Positions 1-6,461 are shown, counted from the stretch's first letter. The stretch is DNA of 7,206 nucleotides from Deltaproteobacteria bacterium (GCA_019313025.1 JAFDCA010000253.1:1-7206); one strand, 5' to 3'. Notes: generated by a model not told the origin, from the sequence alone. A program made the numbers and translations.

Positions 1-18
1 GTTGTTTTCTTCTTTCAT
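1..18 (-). CDS. gyrB: 5' end of a gene downstream of dnaN, probably gyrB (partial)
   Basis: Only six codons are present: an ATG at 18-16 on the minus strand followed by codons reading MKEENN, running off the left edge. The ATG overlaps the dnaN stop codon in an ATGA arrangement, the usual sign of translational coupling. A weak purine-rich stretch (GATGAG) lies just upstream inside the dnaN 3' end. In many bacteria gyrB, the ATPase subunit of DNA gyrase, follows dnaN either directly or after recF, and GyrB proteins often begin with a short acidic/Asn-rich leader like this one. The assignment is inferred from position and this tiny leader. A recF start is the main alternative, though RecF usually begins with a hydrophobic strand (MxLxxLxLxNFR) that does not fit. 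Confidence 0.5.
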
Positions 19-1133
19 ATTCTCATCGGCATTATGACGCTTAAAAAGGATTTGTCGTTTTCACCCTTTATTTTACAGGGTTTTTCTTCATCTATGATGT
101 TCAATATGATGTTATCATCATCGATAACACCCAATGTATCGATAAAAAACTTAGGGTTGTACATCACTTCCACCGGATCTCCCTTATAGCTGATATCCAT
201 ATCTTCCTTGGATTCCCCAATGTCGGGGTTGGTGGAATTTATGAGCAATTTATCCGTATTGAAATGAAAAATAACCCCTTTGTATTCATCGGATGACAAA
301 ATGGACATACGCTTTAGCGTCATTAAAAATAATTGACGATCCAGGGGAATATCGTGTCCGTCGGTTTTTACGACAATATCACCATATTGTGGAAATTCTC
401 CTTCAAGAAGTCGAATGATCAGGGTCTCTTTCTCTTTTTTCACGATAAAATTGTTGTCTTTAATACCAATTTTTACCGAACCTTGGTTATCGAGAAATTT
501 AGCGACTTCTGTCAGACCTTTTTTGGGTATCAACACATCGGACCCGGACGGCAACTCAAATTCCTTATTAAATACACAATCCGCCTTTGAAAGCCGGCTG
601 CCGTCGGTTGAAACCAGTCTAAATATTTTTTGATTTTTCTCCTGTATTCTTTCAGCAAATATTGCGATAACATGGGCCCTGTTATCATCGGGTGCACCTG
701 TTATAATGGCGGTCCTTTCGATCATTTTAGCAAAAAAAGGCGAATTTATTTCAAAGTAATCAACATCCTCTATTTTTGGAATTTCTGGAAAGTCGTCCGG
801 ATTCATGCTCACAATATGATATTCCACCGTTTGATTTCCGATTTCAATCCAATGGTTTTCAATTTCATTGATATAGATATCCTCACTAGGAAAATCTCTA
901 ACAATCTCGTATAATTTTCTGGCATTAATAGCAATGACTCCCTGAGCATCTATTTTTGCAGGATAAAAACCCTTAAAACCGGTTTCGAGATCGGTTGCGG
1001 CGATGGATATACCGGATTCTTCCGTTTGAATTAAAAGGCTGGTGGTGACTGCAAGATTGGTTTTACGTCCGGCCAATCCCTGAATTTTGGAAAGAACAGG
1101 TAAAATATCATTTTTATTGATGGTAACTTTCAT
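15..1133 (-). CDS. dnaN: DNA polymerase III subunit beta (sliding clamp)
   Basis: This 372-aa protein is the full usual length of the bacterial beta clamp, a ring-shaped dimer of three similar domains per subunit that encircles DNA and tethers replicative and repair polymerases and other partners. Visible signatures are the TDGSRLS segment (residues 176-182; the family usually has TDGHRLA), LLEGEFPQY (242-250; family LIDGRFPDY-like) and the C-terminal MPMRI (368-372), which in the family forms part of the hydrophobic pocket that binds partner peptides. The ATG start is well placed: AAGGA (minus strand, 1146-1142) lies 8 bases upstream, a good ribosome binding site. The stop overlaps the start of the next gene, probably gyrB. 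There is no dnaA directly upstream; a 357-bp AT-rich gap and the rdgC-like pair sit there instead. The protein is intact and acts in the cytoplasm at the replisome. Confidence 0.97.
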   Translation of the reverse strand: MKVTINKNDILPVLSKIQGLAGRKTNLAVTTSLLIQTEESGISIAATDLETGFKGFYPAKIDAQGVIAINARKLYEIVRDFPSEDIYINEIENHWIEIGNQTVEYHIVSMNPDDFPEIPKIEDVDYFEINSPFFAKMIERTAIITGAPDDNRAHVIAIFAERIQEKNQKIFRLVSTDGSRLSKADCVFNKEFELPSGSDVLIPKKGLTEVAKFLDNQGSVKIGIKDNNFIVKKEKETLIIRLLEGEFPQYGDIVVKTDGHDIPLDRQLFLMTLKRMSILSSDEYKGVIFHFNTDKLLINSTNPDIGESKEDMDISYKGDPVEVMYNPKFFIDTLGVIDDDNIILNIIDEEKPCKIKGENDKSFLSVIMPMRI

Positions 1134-1141
1134 ATTTCATT

Positions 1142-1146
1142 TCCTT
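1142..1146 (-). promoter_or_regulatory. Ribosome binding site of dnaN
   Basis: AAGGA on the minus strand, 8 bases before the dnaN ATG. It stands out because the two upstream minus-strand genes and the large plus-strand gene show no comparable Shine-Dalgarno sequence. Confidence 0.7.
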
Positions 1147-1391
1147 AATAAATATTATTTAATAAATAATTAAGATAATGATATGTTGTTCATAACACTA
1201 ATAACCATATAACATTCTGAAATAATATATATTTAATTTTTAATTAATGTTTAAAACCTAAACAATATAGTATTGATAAGGCGAATTCTATTAACAGGAA
1301 AAAAAAGAATGTTTAAAAAAATAAGGTTATCAACAAAATATGAATATCTTTTTGACAAAAACAATGTCCAAATAAAAAAATATTTTCGCCA

Positions 1392-1423
1392 TTACTCCAA
1401 CACTCCAGTACCCCAATATTCCG
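1392..1423. repeat. Degenerate octamer-periodic tract
   Basis: Four consecutive 8-base units follow one another in phase: TTACTCCA, ACACTCCA, GTACCCCA and ATATTCCG, with a consensus close to NTACTCCA. The tract lies 3' of the 175-aa minus-strand gene, in otherwise AT-rich non-coding DNA, and is visibly richer in C than its surroundings. I have the impression that similar 'ACTCCA' tracts occur between genes in Desulfobacterales, but this is unchecked. Function unknown. Confidence 0.5.
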
Positions 1424-1490
1424 AATTTAATTAAAATGGGAAGCTCTCACGATGGATTACCTTCTTTTTGGTTATAAATTTATTATTGAT

Positions 1491-2018
1491 TTATGACGAC
1501 TTTATCCATTTTCTGATTTCTGGAACCATTTTATTTTGCCATCTATTTGATAACCTTAATTTAACAAAGTAGATAAAAATATTTTTTAAAAAATTCAATA
1601 TTTTATCATAAAGAAATATTTTTTCGAGGACAAACCCTTCAATATCTTCATCGGATTCCGGCAAACCGGTGTTCGGAATATTTAAACCACTGACATTCAA
1701 ACTTTCACCTTTGAGGGTAAACTGCCAGGTGAGTTCCGCCGACTTGTAGATCACATTTAGTTCGGTGACCAATGCACCTTTTTTTAGTGTCAGGATTCCT
1801 TCCTCTAAACTTGCTCCATCTCCCTTAATGGTAATATGCTCCCCGGATTCTTTTCTGTGGTTTTCAAATACGATACGGTTTCCGATTTCCAGGGCGACAA
1901 AATCATTATCAAAATTTTTAATCAGATTTTGATCTTTTTCGATGACATACCATAGCCAGGTTAGAAATTCCTCCCCTAAGAACTGATAGCGGTTATAGGC
2001 AACTGCAATATCCAGCAT
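1491..2018 (-). CDS. Conserved protein paired with RdgC, possible C-terminal half of a split RdgC
   Basis: A 175-aa soluble protein without a signal peptide. The N-terminal segment FLGEEFLTWLWY (residues 13-24) is distinctive; I recall similar FLGREFLTWLW proteins encoded next to short RdgC-like genes in deltaproteobacteria, usually annotated as hypothetical. The middle (ITIKGDGASLEE, 62-73, then LKKGALVTEL, 78-87) followed by a beta-rich stretch and a long C-terminal helical region resembles, in order, the C-terminal half of E. coli RdgC, where an LTEW segment, an IRAK...TSEE segment and an AGKVVTKL segment occur in the same sequence. I therefore suspect it supplies the half missing from the neighbouring short RdgC. 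The comparison is by eye from memory. The ATG start has no clear Shine-Dalgarno sequence, but no in-frame ATG, GTG or TTG is evident in the stretch read upstream and the start suits the family. It lies 210 bp downstream of rdgC on the same strand. Confidence 0.7.
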   Translation of the reverse strand: MLDIAVAYNRYQFLGEEFLTWLWYVIEKDQNLIKNFDNDFVALEIGNRIVFENHRKESGEHITIKGDGASLEEGILTLKKGALVTELNVIYKSAELTWQFTLKGESLNVSGLNIPNTGLPESDEDIEGFVLEKIFLYDKILNFLKNIFIYFVKLRLSNRWQNKMVPEIRKWIKSS

Positions 2019-2091
2019 AATGATATTTATATAATTGAGTATCTTGAATTGAAATGGTTTAGCTACTAAAGACTTATACCCGGATAAACCT

Positions 2092-2154
2092 GAAATAACA
2101 AATTACAAGCATCGAATTACAAATAAATTCCAAACCACAATATCCAAATTTAAA
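2092..2154. repeat. Degenerate heptamer array between the two rdgC-like genes
   Basis: Nine in-phase 7-base units can be read: GAAATAA, CAAATTA, CAAGCAT, CGAATTA, CAAATAA, ATTCCAA, ACCACAA, TATCCAA and ATTTAAA. The first half follows a CAAATTA pattern and the second a NNNCCAA pattern, so the period is kept while the unit drifts. The array occupies much of the 210-bp gap (2019-2228) between the rdgC-like gene and its partner; no gene is present there. Heptanucleotide intergenic repeats (STRR) are well known in cyanobacteria; similar tracts seem common in Desulfobacterales as far as I recall. Origin and function are unknown. Confidence 0.55.
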
Positions 2155-2198
2155 ATAAGATCAGAAACAAAAAATTACGGAAATTGAAATTTTATAAC

Positions 2199-2219
2199 TT
2201 TTGAACCCTGAACCTTTCA
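2199..2219. repeat. Short TGAACCC-type heptamer tract
   Basis: Three 7-base units, TTTTGAA, CCCTGAA and CCTTTCA, lie just downstream of the rdgC-like stop codon. The central CCCTGAA heptamer is identical to the unit of the longer tract at 6591-6611 and has the same strand orientation, so the two non-coding sites share a sequence family. It is not in phase with the 2092-2154 array. Confidence 0.4.
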
Positions 2220-2228
2220 CTTTAAGTT

Positions 2229-2843
2229 CTATTTAAATAGACGAGTCGCAGATATTTTCTGAAGTTCATCACGTTGTGAATCCGAAAGATCTGTTGACAC
2301 ATACGCTGCCGTATAAGGAAACATTCGTATCAACGACAGGTCAAAAGATTTTGAAAAAAGTGTTTCCAATTCCTCGTTGGCTGCTTTCAGATTGGAAAAA
2401 AACCAAACGCTTGAATCTTCGTAATTCCATACCAAATCATATATATTCGGAGTCGCAGGAATGCGCAGACTTAGCGCATTAATAACATGATCCTTGATCA
2501 TTTTTTTTTCGGTTTGGGACAAATATTCACGGCCACTGTCAGCCAAACGTTTGGCGGCTTCAACGGTAAAATGTTTTTTCAGGATCTTTGGAGCAATATT
2601 TTTTTTGTCGATACGCAGGGAAAATACAAAATAGTTGCCGTAAACAAATAAGGATCCACTAAAGTCGGGTTGAAAGGGTTTTTCAAAAGACGTCCATCCC
2701 ACAGCCATGCCTGAAATTTGGTTGTCTATCTCTGAAATGGTATTTTTTGTTAAACCATTGGCAATGGTTTCAAGAACCGGCGGTTTCATTTTCCCGTGGA
2801 CTTTGTAACGGGTAATCGATACAGAACTGGAAAAAAGACTCAT
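2229..2843 (-). CDS. Short RdgC-like recombination-associated protein
   Basis: A 204-aa protein resembling the N-terminal two thirds of RdgC, a ring-forming DNA-binding protein that in E. coli limits RecA loading and activity. Family-like features are the GW pair (residues 49-50), the SLRIDKKNIAPKILKKHF strand-helix (75-92), the GREYLSQTEKKMIKDHV segment (104-120; E. coli has a matching LKKTEKDSLKDEV) and a V-F-F-S strand followed by ANEELETLF. E. coli RdgC is about 303 aa, so roughly the C-terminal third is absent; the 175-aa gene downstream may supply it. The MSLFSSSVSITRY start fits the family as I know it, although the bases just upstream are AU-rich with no Shine-Dalgarno sequence. It is transcribed divergently from the nuclease-helicase gene, sharing a 174-bp spacer. 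I leave the symbol empty because orthology to true rdgC is not certain. Confidence 0.8.
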   Translation of the reverse strand: MSLFSSSVSITRYKVHGKMKPPVLETIANGLTKNTISEIDNQISGMAVGWTSFEKPFQPDFSGSLFVYGNYFVFSLRIDKKNIAPKILKKHFTVEAAKRLADSGREYLSQTEKKMIKDHVINALSLRIPATPNIYDLVWNYEDSSVWFFSNLKAANEELETLFSKSFDLSLIRMFPYTAAYVSTDLSDSQRDELQKISATRLFK

Positions 2844-3017
2844 GATAAAATATATACAATATATGGTGTTGAAAATAATTAAAAATGAATATATAGCGTG
2901 TTTAGGCCCAGGTTACAAGCTAATTTTATATATCCAAATTTTAAGGATTTATTGGCCTCCGGCTTATGAATTGAAAGTATAGGAATTTAATTTTTTTAAA
3001 AATGCTATGGGTAGTTC
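2844..3017. promoter_or_regulatory. Divergent promoter region between rdgC-like gene and nuclease-helicase gene
   Basis: This 174-bp AT-rich spacer must hold the 5' signals of both divergent genes. A plausible plus-strand promoter is described separately. For the minus strand only a poor, start-proximal match (TATTTT close to the ATG) was seen. The part at 2913-2941 shares TTACAAGC and ATATCCAAATTT with the heptamer array at 2103-2151, suggesting a shortened, decayed copy. No LexA-type palindrome or other operator was recognised. Confidence 0.4.
2869..2897 (+). promoter_or_regulatory. Candidate sigma-70-type promoter of the nuclease-helicase gene
   Basis: A -35-like TTGAAA (2869-2874, 5 of 6 to TTGACA) is followed, after exactly 17 bases, by a -10-like TATAGC (2892-2897, 4 of 6 to TATAAT). 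It would give a leader of about 115 bases before the ATG at 3018. The surroundings are AT-rich, so chance matches are likely; this is a prediction only. Confidence 0.35.
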
Positions 3018-6000
3018 ATGAAATTCATTGCCGATTTACACGTTCATTCTAAATTTTCCAGGGCCACCGCTAAAAATTTGGACCTTGAAAATTTGTATAT
3101 TGCCGCCCAATTAAAAGGGATTACGGTAGTCGGAACCGGTGATTTCACCTACCCGGCATGGTTTTCGGAAATCTGTGAAAAACTGGAACCCGCTGAAGAG
3201 GGTCTTTTCAAACTGAAAGATGAGATAGCCAACCCATGTGATGAACAAGTTCCGGCCTCCTGCCGCGATGTGGTTCGTTTTATATTGTCGACGGAAATCA
3301 GCAATATATATAAAAAAAACAATAAAACCCGAAAAAACCATAATCTGGTCCTGGTACCGGATCTGGCGGTTGCCGAAAAATTCAGTGCCAAACTGGATCG
3401 TATCGGCAACATTAAATCCGACGGACGGCCAATTCTGGGGCTGGATGCCCGCAACCTCCTGGAAATTTTACTGGAAACATCCGATCAGGCATTTTTGATT
3501 CCGGCGCACATCTGGACGCCCTGGTTTTCGGTTTTGGGTTCAAAATCCGGATTCAATTCCATCAAAGAATGCTTTGAAGACCTAAACCCCTATATATTTG
3601 CCGCAGAAACCGGGCTTTCTTCAGATCCGCCGATGAACTGGCGTGTTTCCGATCTGGATGAATTGACACTGGTGTCCAACTCAGACGCGCATTCGCCCTT
3701 GAATCTGGGTAGAGAGGCCAATCTTCTTAATACCCGATTGTCCTATCACGGCATAAAATCAGCGATTAAAAGTGGGGACTCAGACGCCTTTTTGGGTACA
3801 TTTGAGTTTTATCCCGAAGAAGGCAAGTATCATCTGGATGGACACCGCAACTGCAAAATTCGGCTCAATCCCCGGGAGACAATGGATTATGACGGCAAAT
3901 GTCCTGTGTGCGGCAAAGCGCTGACCATAGGTGTATTGAATCGGGTGGAAGAATTGGCAGATCGCAGCCAGGGGCTTAAACCGCCAAGCCATTGTCCCTA
4001 TCACAGTATCATTCCCCTGGCTGAAATTTTTTCAGATATTTTGCGGGTAGGCGTAAAGTCGAAAAAAGTCAAAACAAATTATCAAAAAGCGCTCACTCAG
4101 TTGGGCAGCGAATTTAATATTTTGCACACCCTCGAAACCGATAAGATTAACAGTGCCGGAATTCCGCTGCTCGGGGAGGCCATACGGCGAATGCGGCAAA
4201 AAGAAGTCGAGATTATGCCGGGTTATGACGGTGAGTACGGTCACATAAAAATTTTTAATTCTGATGAACGTGAGCGGCTGCTGGGTCAAAAAGCCCTTTT
4301 TTCCGCACCTCGACAAAACTCAGCTCCACAAACGGCTTCGTATTCTAAAGCACCATCGCATCTTCCCAAAACGACCCAATTGAATTTGTTTAAAGATCAT
4401 GAAGTCATCGATATTTTCAGTCAACTCAACGATGAGCAGCGGCGGGCCGTTGAATATCCGGGCGGACCTCTGTTAATTGTTGCCGGACCCGGTACCGGGA
4501 AAACCCGCACCCTGACTCACCGCATTGCGTATCTGATAATAAAAAAAAAGATTTCGGCCCACCAGGTGCTGGCCGTCACGTTTACCAATAAGGCAGCCCA
4601 GGAGATGCGTGCGAGATTGATGGGTCTGATGGGGGATACCCGATCCTTGCCGCTGGTGGCTACCTTTCATTCGTTTTGTTACCAAATATTAAACGAGCAG
4701 AATGAAAAACCCAAAGGTATCATCGATGACCACCACCGCGCCATGTTGATCGCCGAGGCTTTGGCATATGTTCGAAAAAAAGGGTGTCGGGTGTCTTTGA
4801 AACCGAAACAGATTTTAAACCATATCATCGCGGCGAAACAGCAGATCCTCGATCCAGATGAGTTTGAAAAGATAAATCCTGCTGATCCACACAAAAAAAT
4901 AATTACAGAGATATACCGAACATACCAGAACATGTTGGCGATTCAAAACCTCTATGACTACGAGGACCTGATGTTTCATGTGGTCCGGCAGTTCGAAAGC
5001 GGCGAAGATTTTTGTAAAAAATATCAAAAACAATTTCAGCATGTTTTTGTGGACGAATATCAGGATTTAAACCAGGCTCAGTATCGTATTATCAGAGCGC
5101 TGATACCTGCAGGAGATACCATCAAAGACCTGTGTGTCATTGGGGATCCGGATCAGGCCATTTATAGTTTCAGGGGTTCTGATGTACAATATTTTAACCG
5201 CTTTATCAGTGATTATCCGCAAACCGGGGTAATCAACCTTATCAGAAATTACCGTTCAACGAAGACCATCTTAAATGCTTCTTTCCAGGTTATCAAAAAT
5301 CATCGCCATCCTTCCTCGGATGAACGAACCTATTCACAGATTGACGGCGCTAAAGTCATCAGCATTATGGAAACGGCCACCGAGAAAACGGAGGCGCAAA
5401 CCATTGCCGGGGTCATCGAGCAGCAGATCGGGGGCACCGGATTTCATTCCGTCGATACCGGAAAGGTGATCGATGCCAACAGTGTCATGTCTCGCAGCTA
5501 TTCCGATTTTGCCGTATTGTACCGCACCAACGCACAGCACAGGGCTCTTGAAAAAGTACTTGAGCGGGCCGGCATCCCCTTTCAAATTGCCAGCCGGGAA
5601 ACTGCCTTAAATCAAAAGGGGTTGCCGGAAATAATTTCATTGTTAAAGGCGATCGAAGGCCATGGTGGCTATCTGGATTATGAAAACGTCATGCGTCTTT
5701 TGATAACCGGCATCGGCAAGAAAACCCTGGATCCATTTAAAGACTGGTGTTACCGGAACCGGTTTACTTTACAACAGGGATTGTTCCAGGCCGCTCGATT
5801 TCCCGTACCCGGTTTAAAACCATCCCGGCAACAGATACTCAATGAGTTTTCCCGGCAACTGTCTCAATACAAAGAAAATATATCCGGTTTGACGGTGGCG
5901 GACAAATTGCTGTATCTGGAAAAAAACACCAAATTATTTGGAATATTGAACAACGATGCCAAAATTAAAGAGGCCTTTGTCCGACTGGTTGAAGTTGCCG

Positions 6001-6422
6001 TAAATTGTGGAACGGATTTAATTGGTTTTTTTTCCAGTATTGCACTGCATACCGATACGGATGTATATGCACAACAGGCCGAAAAAGTCTCGTTGATGAC
6101 CATGCATGCGGCTAAAGGACTCGAATTTCCCGTGGTATTTATTACCGGGTGTGAGGAAGATTTAATACCCCTCAAGCAACGGAACGGTGAGCAAGCAGAT
6201 ATCGAAGAAGAAAGAAGATTGTTTTATGTGGCCATGACCCGGGCCAAAGACAGGCTTTATTTAACCCGGGCCAAAAAGCGCAGGATCTACGGCAAAATAG
6301 AAGCACACGTTCTTTCCCATTTTGTGGCGGACATTGAGAATCGGTTGAAACAGGACGATACGCCCCGGTTAAAAAAGAGGAAGAAGAAGGGACCTGAACA
6401 GATGCAACTCAAATTTTTTTAA
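3018..6422 (+). CDS. Endonuclease Q-like PHP nuclease fused to UvrD/PcrA-family DNA helicase
   Basis: A 1134-aa two-part repair protein. Residues 1-413 match the endonuclease Q family: PHP metal-site segments DLHVHSKFS (6-14), GTGDF (39-43), STEIS with E93, H108, PAHIW with H164, AETG with E197 and NSDAHS (221-226), then a probable zinc site (C279, C295, C298, perhaps C326) and the family-type ending PGYDGEYG (401-408). EndoQ cuts DNA 5' of deaminated bases and abasic sites. A Ser/Pro/Gln-rich linker (about 414-465) holds QLNLF (454-458), a sliding-clamp-binding motif. Residues 466-1110 form a complete SF1A 3'-5' helicase: Q motif LNDEQ (470-474), Walker A AGPGTGKT (489-496), TFTNKAAQEM (521-530), DEYQD (679-683), GDPDQAIYSFRG (709-720), RNYRS (743-747), TMHAAKGLEF (1028-1037) and EEERRLFYVAMTRAK (1063-1077). 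The C-terminal domain that UvrD/PcrA use for RNA polymerase binding is replaced by a basic stretch (1117-1124) and a terminal QLKFF. The reading frame is intact, so the fusion is real. The ribosome binding site is weak. Function as one repair machine is inferred. Confidence 0.93.
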   Translation: MKFIADLHVHSKFSRATAKNLDLENLYIAAQLKGITVVGTGDFTYPAWFSEICEKLEPAEEGLFKLKDEIANPCDEQVPASCRDVVRFILSTEISNIYKKNNKTRKNHNLVLVPDLAVAEKFSAKLDRIGNIKSDGRPILGLDARNLLEILLETSDQAFLIPAHIWTPWFSVLGSKSGFNSIKECFEDLNPYIFAAETGLSSDPPMNWRVSDLDELTLVSNSDAHSPLNLGREANLLNTRLSYHGIKSAIKSGDSDAFLGTFEFYPEEGKYHLDGHRNCKIRLNPRETMDYDGKCPVCGKALTIGVLNRVEELADRSQGLKPPSHCPYHSIIPLAEIFSDILRVGVKSKKVKTNYQKALTQLGSEFNILHTLETDKINSAGIPLLGEAIRRMRQKEVEIMPGYDGEYGHIKIFNSDERERLLGQKALFSAPRQNSAPQTASYSKAPSHLPKTTQLNLFKDHEVIDIFSQLNDEQRRAVEYPGGPLLIVAGPGTGKTRTLTHRIAYLIIKKKISAHQVLAVTFTNKAAQEMRARLMGLMGDTRSLPLVATFHSFCYQILNEQNEKPKGIIDDHHRAMLIAEALAYVRKKGCRVSLKPKQILNHIIAAKQQILDPDEFEKINPADPHKKIITEIYRTYQNMLAIQNLYDYEDLMFHVVRQFESGEDFCKKYQKQFQHVFVDEYQDLNQAQYRIIRALIPAGDTIKDLCVIGDPDQAIYSFRGSDVQYFNRFISDYPQTGVINLIRNYRSTKTILNASFQVIKNHRHPSSDERTYSQIDGAKVISIMETATEKTEAQTIAGVIEQQIGGTGFHSVDTGKVIDANSVMSRSYSDFAVLYRTNAQHRALEKVLERAGIPFQIASRETALNQKGLPEIISLLKAIEGHGGYLDYENVMRLLITGIGKKTLDPFKDWCYRNRFTLQQGLFQAARFPVPGLKPSRQQILNEFSRQLSQYKENISGLTVADKLLYLEKNTKLFGILNNDAKIKEAFVRLVEVAVNCGTDLIGFFSSIALHTDTDVYAQQAEKVSLMTMHAAKGLEFPVVFITGCEEDLIPLKQRNGEQADIEEERRLFYVAMTRAKDRLYLTRAKKRRIYGKIEAHVLSHFVADIENRLKQDDTPRLKKRKKKGPEQMQLKFF

Positions 6423-6461
6423 TGTAACTGTTTATAATTATTTATAAATGTTATAAAAATC

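Larger units (their letters stand above)
1134..1490. other. AT-rich gap upstream of dnaN; weak oriC candidate
   Basis: This 357-bp stretch holds no convincing gene. It is very AT-rich, with an imperfect 14-bp direct repeat at 1145-1158 and 1159-1172 (both starting TTAATAA). Three sites loosely resemble the DnaA box TTATCCACA: TTATCAACA at 1327-1335 (plus, one mismatch), TTATCAATA at 1279-1271 (minus, two mismatches) and TTATGAACA at 1195-1187 (minus, two mismatches). The gap must also contain the dnaN leader and probably its promoter, but no clean -35/-10 pair was found. An octamer-periodic tract (1392-1423) lies near the upstream gene. Position next to dnaN-gyrB and the divergent gene order make an origin conceivable, but matches this loose are expected by chance in AT-rich DNA. 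Confidence 0.3.

Noticed and set aside
333..914. Open frames of 72-94 codons on the plus strand across dnaN
   Set aside because: They lie opposite a well-conserved dnaN reading frame, their translations resemble no protein family, and they have no supporting start signals.
2092..2154. CRISPR array
   Set aside because: Units are 7 bases, contiguous and drifting, with no 25-40 base repeats or spacers and no cas genes nearby.
3018..4256. PHP domain read as histidinol phosphatase or a DNA polymerase X/PolC-type PHP
   Set aside because: The GTGDF, STEIS, PAHIW and CPVCG segments and the PGYDGEYG ending fit the endonuclease Q family, and no polymerase domain is present.
4287..4301. QKALF (residues 424-428) as another clamp-binding motif
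   Set aside because: It fits only the loose Q-x-x-[LM]-F pattern, lacks the Leu at position 2 and lies close to the EndoQ domain end; QLNLF 26 residues later is a far better match.
3111..6175. Several 64-103 codon open frames on either strand inside the nuclease-helicase gene
   Set aside because: All overlap the conserved 1134-aa frame, whose motifs run through the same DNA; these are by-products of its base composition.
6431..6448. Inverted repeat TTTATAA...TTATAAA as a terminator
   Set aside because: The stem consists only of A-T pairs, has no U-tract and is expected by chance in such AT-rich DNA.
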